A DNA stretch of 64,000 nt from Paraburkholderia sp. PGU19 (GCF_013426915.1 NZ_AP023179.1:1364001-1428000); one strand, 5' to 3'; counted from the stretch's first letter, positions 10,606-18,470 are shown. Notes: a model not told the origin generated them from the letters alone. A program made the numbers and translations.

Positions 10606-12079
10606 GTAACTATTCAGCGGTAACCAGAGGCGAAACGACGACTCCTGTAAAGGCCAGGGCGAGCGCGTCGATCAGCGAACGGCTCTGCTTGCGTAAGGTG
10701 GCAAGGTAGGAGCGGATCGTGCAGAACGCCTCCATACCCGATTCCGAGCGGAAGCACCCGGAGATCTTCTGTTTGAGTTTGGGCATGCGGATATCGCGTT
10801 CGGCCTGGTTGTTGTCGAACGGTACGCGGTGATCGGCAATGAAACGCCACACCTCATCGGCATACTTGTGAAGCCGTGTGAGCAGGTTGCAGGTAAAGCT
10901 TTGCCTGATCCTGCCGCGGCGTTCCCGGCGCCCGGACTCACGTGCCTGCTGCGGATTGAGCTTGCGTGCCTGGGCGATCAGGGCGCGGCTGCGCCGTGTG
11001 TAATAGCGTTGGCGCGCCTGACTCAGCGCGGTGTTTCCTGCAGCCTGACTGAGGTCGACCTCGCGCTTTGCCTGGCAAAGCAGGTCAATCATCTGCTGGG
11101 CCCAGCGTTGCTGCGTGGACTCCAGGACAAACACCAGTTCGCGCAGATGATGAGCATTGCACAGCGCATGCTCACACTCATAGCCGGCATACGGCCGCCA
11201 GCCGTCATGGACCGCGACTCCCGTAAAGCCGGGAAGAATGCCGAAGCTGTCCAGCGCCTCGCTGCCGCGCTTGCGGTGCGCGCCATACCAGCTCAACGCG
11301 TGCGTCGAGGCGACATGCAGCCAGCGGGACTCGCGCCCCACGCGCATGCAGCTCTCATCGAAATGCACCACGGGTTGCCCGCGTAGCGCCTGCCGGATCT
11401 GCTCAACGGCTGGCACCAGTAACTGCGCGGCCTGATCAATGCTGTGCTGGACGGTTCCCGTAACCACATGCAGACCAAACAGGTCCTTCAGCGCCTGGGC
11501 GGTGCGCGCAACCGGCAACTGCTGGTATTGCGTCAGATAGACGGCTGCGGCGCGAATCTGGGGGCCGTACTGAACCGCCTGGCTCACGCCCTTGGGAAAT
11601 GCGCCCGAGTGATGCTTGCCGCAGCGGCACTGCGCGATCTGCACGCGATGCTCGGTCACCTCAAAGCGCGTGGGTGGCAAATCGATCACCTGACGGCCTT
11701 CGGGCAACACGGCCACGCGGGCTGCTGCGATGCGTTGGCCACATGCATCGCACACCAGCGCCACCGGGTGAATCTCGATGTGATCGGGTTGCGCGACGCG
11801 TTTGAGCGTCTTGCCCTTGTGCCCCGGTTGCGCGCCAGGCCTGGCCCCGCTCGTGCCGCGCAATGACTTCGGCTTGCGCCTTGGACCATCGCTTGACGGC
11901 GGCTTGCTGGAGTTACGACTGTCCTTCTCAAGCTTTGCCTCGAGCTCGTTCAGACGCCTCACCAGATCAACGATGAGTGCGTCCTTCTGCTCCGGTGTCA
12001 GGTCCTTGAGGTCGGGCATCTTCGTCATGTCCCTCACTATGCACAGCCTGGTAGCAGTTTACAAGCGCTGAATAGTTAC
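10606..12079 (-). mobile_element. IS66-family insertion sequence with a single transposase gene
   Basis: A 1474 bp element is bounded by perfect 14 bp terminal inverted repeats (GTAACTATTCAGCG at 10606-10619 and its inverse at 12066-12079). It carries only the tnpC-type gene, with no tnpA or tnpB, as in the ISBst12-like subgroup of IS66. The TAG stop of the transposase lies inside the terminal repeat. It sits in the loop of a hairpin of the palindromic repeat. The flanking 8-mers are GCGGCGGC on the left and GCCGCCGC on the right, which are inverted and not direct copies. Confidence 0.88.
10610..12028 (-). CDS. IS66-family transposase (TnpC type)
   Basis: This is a 472-residue intact transposase. 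The N-terminus has a leucine-zipper-like region (LTPEQKDALIVDLVRRLNELEAKLE) and the SRNSSKPPSSDGP motif typical of IS66 proteins. A zinc-ribbon follows (CDACGQR, then CRCGKHH). The catalytic core is DDE-type, with Asp in VVHFDESCMRV, Asp in VAVHDGWRPY followed by CNAHHLREL, and Glu in NNQAERDIRMPKLKQKISG. The ATG at 12028 was preferred over a GTG three codons earlier. No frameshift is visible, so the element may still be active. Confidence 0.9.
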   Translation of the reverse strand: MTKMPDLKDLTPEQKDALIVDLVRRLNELEAKLEKDSRNSSKPPSSDGPRRKPKSLRGTSGARPGAQPGHKGKTLKRVAQPDHIEIHPVALVCDACGQRIAAARVAVLPEGRQVIDLPPTRFEVTEHRVQIAQCRCGKHHSGAFPKGVSQAVQYGPQIRAAAVYLTQYQQLPVARTAQALKDLFGLHVVTGTVQHSIDQAAQLLVPAVEQIRQALRGQPVVHFDESCMRVGRESRWLHVASTHALSWYGAHRKRGSEALDSFGILPGFTGVAVHDGWRPYAGYECEHALCNAHHLRELVFVLESTQQRWAQQMIDLLCQAKREVDLSQAAGNTALSQARQRYYTRRSRALIAQARKLNPQQARESGRRERRGRIRQSFTCNLLTRLHKYADEVWRFIADHRVPFDNNQAERDIRMPKLKQKISGCFRSESGMEAFCTIRSYLATLRKQSRSLIDALALAFTGVVVSPLVTAE

Positions 12080-12271
12080 GCCGCCGCAAAGAAAAGTAGG
12101 CAAAAGAAACCGGCTAACACCGCCAGTTCTTGTGTTTGCCTGAGGGCCCCCACAGGTTCCTACGCTTCACACGGCAATCACGTGACCCATGTTCGTTGCC
12201 AACGCTTTTGCGGTACGCCTCACCCGCTTCACGCACCCGCGTTGCGGCATGCCGCGCCAGATATTCCTCCG

Positions 12272-12408
12272 CCGCCCAGGTGGCAAACTGTGTGTAGGCG
12301 TTCGCACCATAAACGCATCACTTCGGACCGATAGCACACGCGTCCCACCCTGTAAGAGCGCCACGCTATACGACGCGACAACCTACACACAGTTTGCCAC
12401 CTGGGCGG
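12272..12408. repeat. 137 bp core of palindromic repeat, copy 1
   Basis: Perfect 27 bp inverted repeats (12272-12298, beginning CCGCCCAGGTGGCAAACTG, and its inverse at 12382-12408) flank an 83 bp centre. The same 137 bp unit occurs at 47307-47443 in the opposite orientation, with 8 differences in the 83 bp centre. Exact length conservation with perfect terminal repeats is what a MITE or a structured RNA element would show. Confidence 0.85.
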
Positions 12409-12712
12409 CACATACCAGTCGCAGCCGCTTGCCCGTGCAAATGCATTCGAAGCGGGTGAGGCGTTTATTCAAAGCGTTGGCAACACGCGCCAGCAGAGCC
12501 GTTGCCATGTGAAGCGTAAGACCCTTTGGGGGCCCTCAGGCACACACTAGAACTGGCGGTGTTAGCCGCTTTCTTTTGCCTACTTTTCTTTGCGGCGGCA
12601 AAGAAAAGTAGGTGCCGCCCCGCACAGGGGCGACGTGTGAAGCACGCTAACGAATCGCGGATGCCAGCAAAAACCCAAACCAAAACCAAACCAAAACCTA
12701 AAACCGAAAAAC

Positions 12713-13765
12713 CTACGATAACGCAATCAAAGCATCCTGCGCGACAGAAACCCCAACAACCGTCCCTCGAGCAAGTTCAACCCTTCCAGGAACATCAACG
12801 ACTAGCAAATCAGGCGCCGCATCGCGAATAGTGAGCCGCGTACGCTCACCCAGAAACGCCGCAGCATCGACAACCCCGCGCAACTGCGCATCAGAAAGAT
12901 CAGAAATCCACGCATCCTCCGGCCGAAAAAACACCTCATCACCGTGAGGCATAACCCGAGTAGCATGCGTCAGCGGCAAAGGAATCGCGCCCCCCGTCGT
13001 GGCAAGCAAACCATCCCGCGCCTGCCCCGCCACGCGATTAATCGTCCCGACAAACTGCGCAACATTCCGGTTAGCCGGCCGGTAATAGATATCCCGCGGC
13101 GTGCCGATCTGCTCGATGCGTCCCGCGCTCATCACCACGATACGGTCGCCCAGTTCCATCGCCTCGGCCTGATCGTGCGTCACATAAACCGTCGTGATCC
13201 CAAGCTCGCGCAGCAGCGCATTCATCTCGCCACGCAACGTGTCGCGCAAACGCGCATCGAGCGCCGTCAGCGGCTCGTCGAGCAACAACACCCGCGGCTG
13301 CGGCGCAAGCGCCCGTGCCAATGCGACACGCTGGCGCTGTCCGCCGGACAGTTGATCGATCGGTTTGTCAGCGTGATCGGTAAGCCGCATCATCGAGAGC
13401 AACTCGTCCACGCGCTGTCGCGCCACGTCTGCTTCCACGCGCTTGATCTTCAGCCCATAGTTGATGTTGCCGCGCACGGTCAGGTTAGGAAACAGCGCGT
13501 AACTCTGGAACACCATGCCGACCTGGCGTTTCTCGATGGGCAGCGCCGTGACGTCCTCGTCGCCAAATGCAACACGCCCGCCCGCGTCCGGCTGTTCGAG
13601 ACCGGCAATCATGCGCAACGTCGTCGTCTTGCCGCAGCCCGAAGGTCCGAGCAGCACCAGCGTTTCGCCCGCGCCAATCGACAGATCGAGCGGCTCGAGC
13701 ACGCGCGTGCCGCGAAACGTCTTCGCGCAGCGCGTCAGCGTGATGGGAATGGAAGCGAGTTTCAT
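12713..13765 (-). CDS. ABC importer ATP-binding subunit (PotA/FbpC type)
   Basis: This is a 350-residue ATPase that energises the importer encoded by the three upstream genes. Walker A is GPSGCGKTTT, the Q-loop is in VGMVFQSYALFPN, the ABC signature is LSGGQRQRVALARAL, Walker B is VLLLDEPLTALD and the switch His is in VYVTHDQAEAM. A TOBE-type C-terminal domain follows (from about residue 270), as in spermidine, iron(III), sulfate and phosphonate importers. The ATG overlaps the stop codon of the permease gene (ATGA), so translation is coupled. The gene ends next to the palindromic repeat, with no separate T-rich terminator seen. Confidence 0.9.
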   Translation of the reverse strand: MKLASIPITLTRCAKTFRGTRVLEPLDLSIGAGETLVLLGPSGCGKTTTLRMIAGLEQPDAGGRVAFGDEDVTALPIEKRQVGMVFQSYALFPNLTVRGNINYGLKIKRVEADVARQRVDELLSMMRLTDHADKPIDQLSGGQRQRVALARALAPQPRVLLLDEPLTALDARLRDTLRGEMNALLRELGITTVYVTHDQAEAMELGDRIVVMSAGRIEQIGTPRDIYYRPANRNVAQFVGTINRVAGQARDGLLATTGGAIPLPLTHATRVMPHGDEVFFRPEDAWISDLSDAQLRGVVDAAAFLGERTRLTIRDAAPDLLVVDVPGRVELARGTVVGVSVAQDALIALS

Positions 13766-14697
13766 GACTGGTCTTGTGCGGATGATGTCGTATCGATGGC
13801 GCGTGTCTTCTTCTGTCGCGTGTTGCGCTGACCCGTCGCATCGACGCCGAGCCATTGCATCGCGACGAGCAGCGGCATCGTCATGATGAAAAAGAGAATG
13901 GTGTAAGCGCTGCCGATCTCGATGCGCAGCGAAGCATAGGTATCGGCGAGACCCACGGGCAGCGTCTTCGTTTCAGGCGTGTGCAGCATCCACGTAAGAT
14001 TGAATTCACCGATCGACAGCGTGACGACAGCCAGCGCGCCCGCCACGATGCCAGGCCGCACGTTCGGCAGCACGATCGTGATGAAGCGCTGAAAGAAGCT
14101 CGCGCCAAGGCTCGCGGCGCCTTCTTCGAGCGTGCGCAGTCCCGAGCTCGCGCACACGGCGGCGACGGCGCGCACCATGAACGGCAGCGTGAACACCACA
14201 TGCCCGGCGACGATGAACGCGACGCTCATGCGGAACATCGTGAAGCCGCCATACACGACCAGCAGCGCAAGCGCGGATGCGAGGCCGGGCAAGGCGATCG
14301 GCAGCACGAGAAATTCTTCGATGATGCGCGAGACCCGCGACTCGCTGCGCGCCAGCACGTAGCCAGCGGGCACGCCCGTCAGCAGCGTGATGACGAGCGT
14401 CGCGAGCGCGATTTCGAGCGACAGGAACACTGACGCGTGATACTGCGTCCACACTTCGCCGAGCCAGCGCAACGTTAGACCGCTCGCGATGCCCTGAAAA
14501 TAGTTCACCGTGAGGCCCGCGAGTATCGACATCACGACGGGCACGATCAGAAACGCGCACAACAGCAACGTGACGAGCCATTGGCCCGCCGTGAGCCACG
14601 TGCGCAATGAGGGCAGGGCGATCGCGCGCTTGTGCTGCATCTGGGGCGCATTCGCGGTGTGAGCAACGGAATTCATGCGAGTGTCTTCATTCGACAT
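13762..14697 (-). CDS. ABC importer permease subunit (PotC/FbpB-like)
   Basis: This is a 311-residue inner-membrane permease with six predicted helices. The EAA loop that contacts the ATPase is visible as LEEGAASLGASFFQRFITIVLPNVRPGI in two pieces. The start was put at ATG 14697, 18 bp after the neighbouring permease stop. A TTG further upstream and an ATG at 14676 are also possible. It partners with the permease encoded immediately upstream to form a heterodimeric channel. The substrate is not determined. Confidence 0.87.
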   Translation of the reverse strand: MSNEDTRMNSVAHTANAPQMQHKRAIALPSLRTWLTAGQWLVTLLLCAFLIVPVVMSILAGLTVNYFQGIASGLTLRWLGEVWTQYHASVFLSLEIALATLVITLLTGVPAGYVLARSESRVSRIIEEFLVLPIALPGLASALALLVVYGGFTMFRMSVAFIVAGHVVFTLPFMVRAVAAVCASSGLRTLEEGAASLGASFFQRFITIVLPNVRPGIVAGALAVVTLSIGEFNLTWMLHTPETKTLPVGLADTYASLRIEIGSAYTILFFIMTMPLLVAMQWLGVDATGQRNTRQKKTRAIDTTSSAQDQS

Positions 14698-14715
14698 GGA
14701 AAAGAGTCGGCCCAA

Positions 14716-15540
14716 TCAGGCCGTTGCCGCCACGGCCGAGCCGCTGACGCTGCGCGCGACATACAGCACGATCCACGTGACGATCCCGAGCACGATCGAC
14801 AGTCCCGCCGCCGTCACCATGTTCGCGTTGAGCGTGAACTCGGTGTAGATGGTCATCGGCAGCACGTCGATATCTGTTGCAAGCGTGAACGCCGTGCCGA
14901 ATGCGCCCATCGCCGTCGCGAAACATACGGCACCCGCCGCGATCAGACCGGGCGACAGCGCGGGCAGCACGATGTCGCGCATGATCCGCCACGGCGACGC
15001 GCCGAGCGAACGTGCGGCTTCTTCGAGCGATGCATCGAGCTTGGTCGCCGACGCCATCACCGTGACGATCACGCGTGGAATCGAGAAGTACAGATAGCCG
15101 ATAAAGAGACCTGTCATCGAATACGCGAACACCCACTTGTCGCCCGTGAGCTTGAGCGACAGCGCGCCGATCAAACCCTGGCGGCCCGCCAGCATGATCA
15201 CCATGAAGCCAACCACGACGCCCGGAAACGCAAGCGGGAAAGTCAGCAGCGCGAGCAACGTACGCTTGCCGGGAAACTCACGGCGCGCGAGCAACAGGCC
15301 CGAGATCACCGACAGCGCGAGCGTCGTCGCCGTCACGGCAGCGGACAGCATGACGGTCGCGAACAGGCTCTTCATATAGCGCGCGTTGGCGAGCATCGCA
15401 CCATACGTCTTCAGCAGATGACCGTCGGCGCTCACCTGCACGAGGGCCGTCATCGGCAGCAGCCAGAACGCGATGAACACGGCGAGCGCCGGCGCGATCA
15501 ACGCGATGCGCCAGCGCAGCGGGAACGTGATGTCGTTCAA
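14716..15540 (-). CDS. ABC importer permease subunit (PotB-like)
   Basis: This is a 274-residue permease with six helices. The EAA motif LEEAARSLGASPWR is followed by IVLPALSPGL. The start codon is TTG at 15540, overlapping the TGA stop of the substrate-binding protein gene, so translation is probably coupled. No better start lies downstream before the first helix. It ends 18 bp before the ATG chosen for the second permease. The pair of separate permeases plus one ATPase matches polyamine-, iron- or phosphonate-type systems. Confidence 0.87.
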   Translation of the reverse strand: MNDITFPLRWRIALIAPALAVFIAFWLLPMTALVQVSADGHLLKTYGAMLANARYMKSLFATVMLSAAVTATTLALSVISGLLLARREFPGKRTLLALLTFPLAFPGVVVGFMVIMLAGRQGLIGALSLKLTGDKWVFAYSMTGLFIGYLYFSIPRVIVTVMASATKLDASLEEAARSLGASPWRIMRDIVLPALSPGLIAAGAVCFATAMGAFGTAFTLATDIDVLPMTIYTEFTLNANMVTAAGLSIVLGIVTWIVLYVARSVSGSAVAATA

Positions 15541-16583
15541 TGCATCACCTGCAGATACTGCTCGCCGAACGCCTGCTGCTTCTCAGCCATCTTTGCGAAG
15601 TCGACGGCGTGCGCGCGCGCATAGTCGCTGGCGGGCAGGAATTTCGATGCGGCGTCGGGCGTCATCGCGCTGGCGCGCACGGGGCGCAGATACGCATTCG
15701 CCCACAGCTTCTGGCCTTCGTCCGACAGCACGAAATCGAGCACCTTCTTGCCGTTCGCGTCGTGCGGCGCACCCTTCACGAGGCTCATCACGTACGGTAC
15801 TTCGATCGTGCCTTCCTTCGGAATCACGAACTCGACGTTCGCGTGATCCTTGTACTTCGCGCGGTATGCATCGAAGTCGTAGTCGAGCAGAATCGGAATT
15901 TCACCCGACAGCACGCGTGCATAGGCAGTCTGCTTCGGCACGATCGGCTGGTTGGCTTTCAGCTTCGCGAACCAGTCGAGGCCCGGCTTGAAGTTGTCGA
16001 AGCTGCCGCCCAGCGCCTGATTCACGGCAACGGCGCCTGCATAGCCGACGAACGCGCTCGACGGGTCGAGGTAGCCGATCATCCCCTTGTACTCTGGCTT
16101 CAGCAGGTCGGCCCACGAACGCGGCACCGGTTTGCCTTCGAGCGCGTCCTTGTTGACGAAAAAGCCCAGCGTGCCCGAGTGGATCGCGAACCAGTAGCCT
16201 TGCGGGTCCTTCAGGTTCGCGGGAATGTCGTTCCAGTGGGCAGGCTTGTACGGCGCGATCACGCCTTTGTCCTTCGCCTGAAACGCCGACGACACGCCCA
16301 GATACACGACGTCGGCCACCGGGCTCTTCTGCTCGGCCATCAACTGCGCGATCGACTGGCCGGAGTTCTTGTTGTCGAACGGTACGTGGACGCCGGTCTT
16401 TTGCTGGATGGCGTTGATCTGACTCGCCCAGTCTGCCCATTCGGGCGGGCAGTTGTAGCAAATCGCGGTTTCTTCGGCGTGCGCGAGTTGCGGCACAGCC
16501 AGCGTCAGCACGAACGACGATGCGACCAGCGCGGCGCGCGCGACGCGCAACGCTGCAATACCGATGGAGGAACGGCGGTTCAC
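15537..16583 (-). CDS. ABC importer periplasmic substrate-binding protein
   Basis: This is a 348-residue exported protein of the type II periplasmic binding fold (PotD/FbpA-like). A Sec signal peptide ends AHA before EETAICYNCP. Binding-protein features include the DVVYLGVSSAF strand, the YWFAIHSGTLGFFVN segment and a C-terminal DEGQKLWANAYLRPVR block. The start is GTG with a GGGAG site 7 nt upstream. Two cysteines near the mature N-terminus (CYNC) could form a disulfide. The ligand may be a phosphonate, iron(III), thiamine or another small molecule. The LacI regulator beside it hints at a carbon source, but this is weak. Confidence 0.85.
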   Translation of the reverse strand: MNRRSSIGIAALRVARAALVASSFVLTLAVPQLAHAEETAICYNCPPEWADWASQINAIQQKTGVHVPFDNKNSGQSIAQLMAEQKSPVADVVYLGVSSAFQAKDKGVIAPYKPAHWNDIPANLKDPQGYWFAIHSGTLGFFVNKDALEGKPVPRSWADLLKPEYKGMIGYLDPSSAFVGYAGAVAVNQALGGSFDNFKPGLDWFAKLKANQPIVPKQTAYARVLSGEIPILLDYDFDAYRAKYKDHANVEFVIPKEGTIEVPYVMSLVKGAPHDANGKKVLDFVLSDEGQKLWANAYLRPVRASAMTPDAASKFLPASDYARAHAVDFAKMAEKQQAFGEQYLQVMH

Positions 16584-16626
16584 GACAGGTCTCCCGGAGG
16601 TGGAAAAGAGGTGTTTTTAAAGGGGA

Positions 16627-17700
16627 TTACGCAGGCGATCGGACGATGCGGCTCGACGTTACGCCCGATGTATCTGAGATCGCCGCGACCGTCGCGCCCT
16701 CGCGCAGCGTGTGCGGCAAGGTCAGCGATAGCGACGGCGCGTGCAGTGCGTCGTCGAAGCCAGCAGGCGCCGAGCCGTCGACGCGCGCGATCAGCCGCCG
16801 CCACGCCGCGCAGCCGATCTCCCGGTTCGGCGCGCAGACGCTCGCGAGCGGCGGCGACAGCAATTCGCCCATCGCGAGGCCGTCGAAGCCGAGAATCGAC
16901 ATGTCGCCGGGCATTTGCAGACGCGCGCGGCGCAGGCCGCGCATCACGACCATCGCGAGCAGATCGTTCGAGCAGAAGAGGGCCGTCGGGCGATTCGGGC
17001 CCGTCGTCAGATGGTTCAGCACGGCGGGCGCGAGTTCGTCCGCGTTGAAATCGATTTCGAGCGCGGGTGCGGGCGCGAGGCCCGCGTGCTGCATCGCTTG
17101 CGTGTAACCGAGATGGCGCAGCCGCGCGCGGTCGGACGCGGCGAGCGTGCCCGCCAGCATCAGAATCCGGCGATGGCCGTGCGCGATCAGCATGCGCACG
17201 CCGTCGTAAGCGGCTTGCCGGTTGTCGACGGACACGGACGGGCGGCGCACGGTGTCGTTATGCATCAGCACATACAGCATGCCGTCGCGGTCGAGTTCGT
17301 CGAGCAGCGGGTGCGTGTCGGCGTCGGCCACCGTCAGGATCAGGCCTTCGACGCGCTGTTCGCGCAGCGTTTCGATGGCGTGACGCTCGCGGTCGGCGTC
17401 GTATTGCGTGGTCATCAGCATCAGCCGGTAGCCTTGCGCGGATGCCAGCTCGTCGATGCCTTGCAGGCATTCGGCGAACACGGGATTGGCGAGCGTCGGC
17501 AGCACGACGCCGATCAGGCGCGAGCGCTCGCCGCGCAACTGGCGGCCGAGCGGGCTCGGGCGGAAGTTGAGGGCGTCGATCGACTGACGCACTTTTTCGA
17601 GGGTCACCGGGTTGACCGTGTGCGGCGCGTTGATCGCGCGCGAGACGGTCGCAATCGAAAAGCCCGCGTGCGCGGCGACATCCTTGATCGTGGGCGTCAT
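16627..17700 (-). CDS. LacI-family transcriptional regulator
   Basis: This is a 357-residue repressor. The N-terminal LacI helix-turn-helix is complete (TIKDVAAHAGFSIATVSRAIN) with the hinge segment NFRPSPLGRQLR. A sugar-binding-protein-like ligand domain follows (LIGVVLPTLANPVFAECLQGI and the DMSILGFDG block). It lies directly upstream of the ABC importer operon on the same strand, 43 bp before the binding-protein gene, and probably controls it. A LacI-type operator core lies about 57 bp upstream of its own start, suggesting autoregulation. The effector is unknown. Confidence 0.88.
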   Translation of the reverse strand: MTPTIKDVAAHAGFSIATVSRAINAPHTVNPVTLEKVRQSIDALNFRPSPLGRQLRGERSRLIGVVLPTLANPVFAECLQGIDELASAQGYRLMLMTTQYDADRERHAIETLREQRVEGLILTVADADTHPLLDELDRDGMLYVLMHNDTVRRPSVSVDNRQAAYDGVRMLIAHGHRRILMLAGTLAASDRARLRHLGYTQAMQHAGLAPAPALEIDFNADELAPAVLNHLTTGPNRPTALFCSNDLLAMVVMRGLRRARLQMPGDMSILGFDGLAMGELLSPPLASVCAPNREIGCAAWRRLIARVDGSAPAGFDDALHAPSLSLTLPHTLREGATVAAISDTSGVTSSRIVRSPA

Positions 17701-17750
17701 CGTTGGGTTCCCGTCAGCGTGTGCCGCCCGCCGCGTCTAGGGGCGGGCGT

Positions 17751-17768
17751 CGTTGTAAACGTTTTCGT
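17751..17768. promoter_or_regulatory. Candidate LacI-family operator
   Basis: The sequence CGTTGTAAACGTTTTCGT contains the central palindrome AAACGTTT (17757-17764) with near-symmetric flanks. This is the usual form of LacI/PurR-family operators, which have a central CG. It lies in the promoter region of the LacI-type gene, so negative autoregulation is likely. Binding is inferred. Confidence 0.55.
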
Positions 17769-17892
17769 GGGGCGGATTATCGGGAAGGTTTGTGACGGGT
17801 CGATGAATGCGTGCCGGGTCGCGGATGGGCAAAACTGGGGTTCGCGCCGGTTTGGTCAGGCTGCGGCGCGATGGTAGAATCGCGTCCGCCCT

Positions 17893-18267
17893 GCCGGGGT
17901 GATGAAATTGGTAAACATAGCGGACTTAAAGCATTGAGTGCCCAGCCGGAAACGGCCGGTGCAGAACCCTTCAAATTCGGCGAAACCCCTGATCGCGCGC
18001 GGTTCACACCGTGCAACGAGGCAACGCCGAGCCAAGCCCGTTTTCTTTTCTGCTTACTGATGCGGGATGGAAGGCGCGGAAGGTGTAGAGACTAGACGGA
18101 GGGCGCCTAAGGCGGTGGGCGTGCAATACGCGCATCGCGATGGCGAAGGCATAGTCCAGCGCACGAACGTTTGCTTTTCTGGTTGAAGCAGACGGCGTCG
18201 AAAGACGTAGTGTGACGAAAATCCGCCGCTTAACAGCTTGCCGGTTCGAGTCCGGTCCCCGGCACCA
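17893..18267 (+). tRNA. tRNA-Leu(UAA), interrupted by a group I intron
   Basis: The exons are 17893-17927 and 18218-18267. Joined, they give an 85 nt class II tRNA with acceptor stem GCCGGGG/CCCCGGC, discriminator A and encoded CCA. It has an anticodon stem GCGGA/TCCGC, the loop CTTAAAA with anticodon TAA, a long variable arm and a TTCGAGT T-loop. The interruption falls after the first anticodon base (U34), the same site as the classical tRNA-Leu(UAA) group I introns of cyanobacteria and plastids. Without splicing the tRNA could not function. A good terminator follows at 18303. Confidence 0.9.
17928..18217 (+). ncRNA. Group I (IC3-like) self-splicing intron in tRNA-Leu(UAA)
   Basis: This is a 290 nt intron without an open frame of note. 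The 5' exon ends in ACUU, and an internal guide GAGU at 17936-17939 pairs with it, giving the required U-G wobble at the splice site. P2 has a GAAA tetraloop (GCCG-GAAA-CGGC, 17945-17956). Core elements resembling P/Q (around TTCGGCGAAACCCC, 17974-17990), R (CGCCGAGCCAAGCCCG, 18025-18040) and S (GGTGTAGAGACTAGACGGAG, from 18082) are in order. The intron ends in G (18217). No homing endonuclease is encoded. Splicing activity is inferred from structure. Confidence 0.85.
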
Positions 18268-18302
18268 GATGGTGTTCCTGCGAATTCTGTTGGATTCTGA
18301 AG

Positions 18303-18337
18303 ACCCGCGATAGCGTCACTGCTTCGCGGGTTTTTTG
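18303..18337 (+). terminator. Rho-independent terminator of tRNA-Leu
   Basis: The stem ACCCGCGA/TCGCGGGT with a 13 nt loop is followed by six T. It lies 36 bp after the encoded CCA end. Confidence 0.85.
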
Positions 18338-18447
18338 TTTCCACGGTTTCCTGAATCCGCCCAAAAGGAATGGAGCAAGCTGGATAACACGGTGCGCTCG
18401 CAGCTAACGCAAGGTGGCCGAACGGCTGGAGAACCCGCGTGAATGAA

Positions 18448-18470
18448 AGCTCGCCTCGGCGGGCTTTTTA
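18448..18470 (+). terminator. Possible second hairpin terminator before the GST gene
   Basis: A short stem AGCTCG/CGGGCT (one G-U pair) with a 6 nt loop is followed by TTTTTA. It may back up the tRNA terminator. The short stem makes the call uncertain. Confidence 0.4.

Larger units (their letters stand above)
10450..12687. repeat. Large nested palindromic repeat, copy 1 (split by IS66)
   Basis: Ignoring the insertion sequence, this is about 760 bp of nested inverted repeats. The outermost arms are a GGTTTGGTTTGGGTTTTT-like tract joined to GCTGGCATCCGCGA at 10450-10481, and its inverse at 12655-12687. Inside come CCCCTGTGCGGGG, a hairpin built from CCTACTTTTCTTTG and its inverse (once on each side), AGCGGCTAACACCGCC-type arms, GTTGCCAACGC...CACCCGCTTC arms (12195-12230 and 12449-12484) and a 27 bp perfect inverted repeat around an 83 bp core. 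Copy 2 at 47046-47705 is the same unit in the opposite orientation. No protein-coding content is supported. Confidence 0.85.

Noticed and set aside
12189..12512. Open frame of 107 codons through the repeat copy 1
   Set aside because: It runs through inverted repeats, has no ribosome binding site and lacks a counterpart of equal length in copy 2.
18409..18450. A tRNA-Ser/Leu-like D-arm (GGTGGCCGAACGGCTGGAGAA)
   Set aside because: No acceptor stem, anticodon arm or T-loop follows. At most it is a remnant or chance match.
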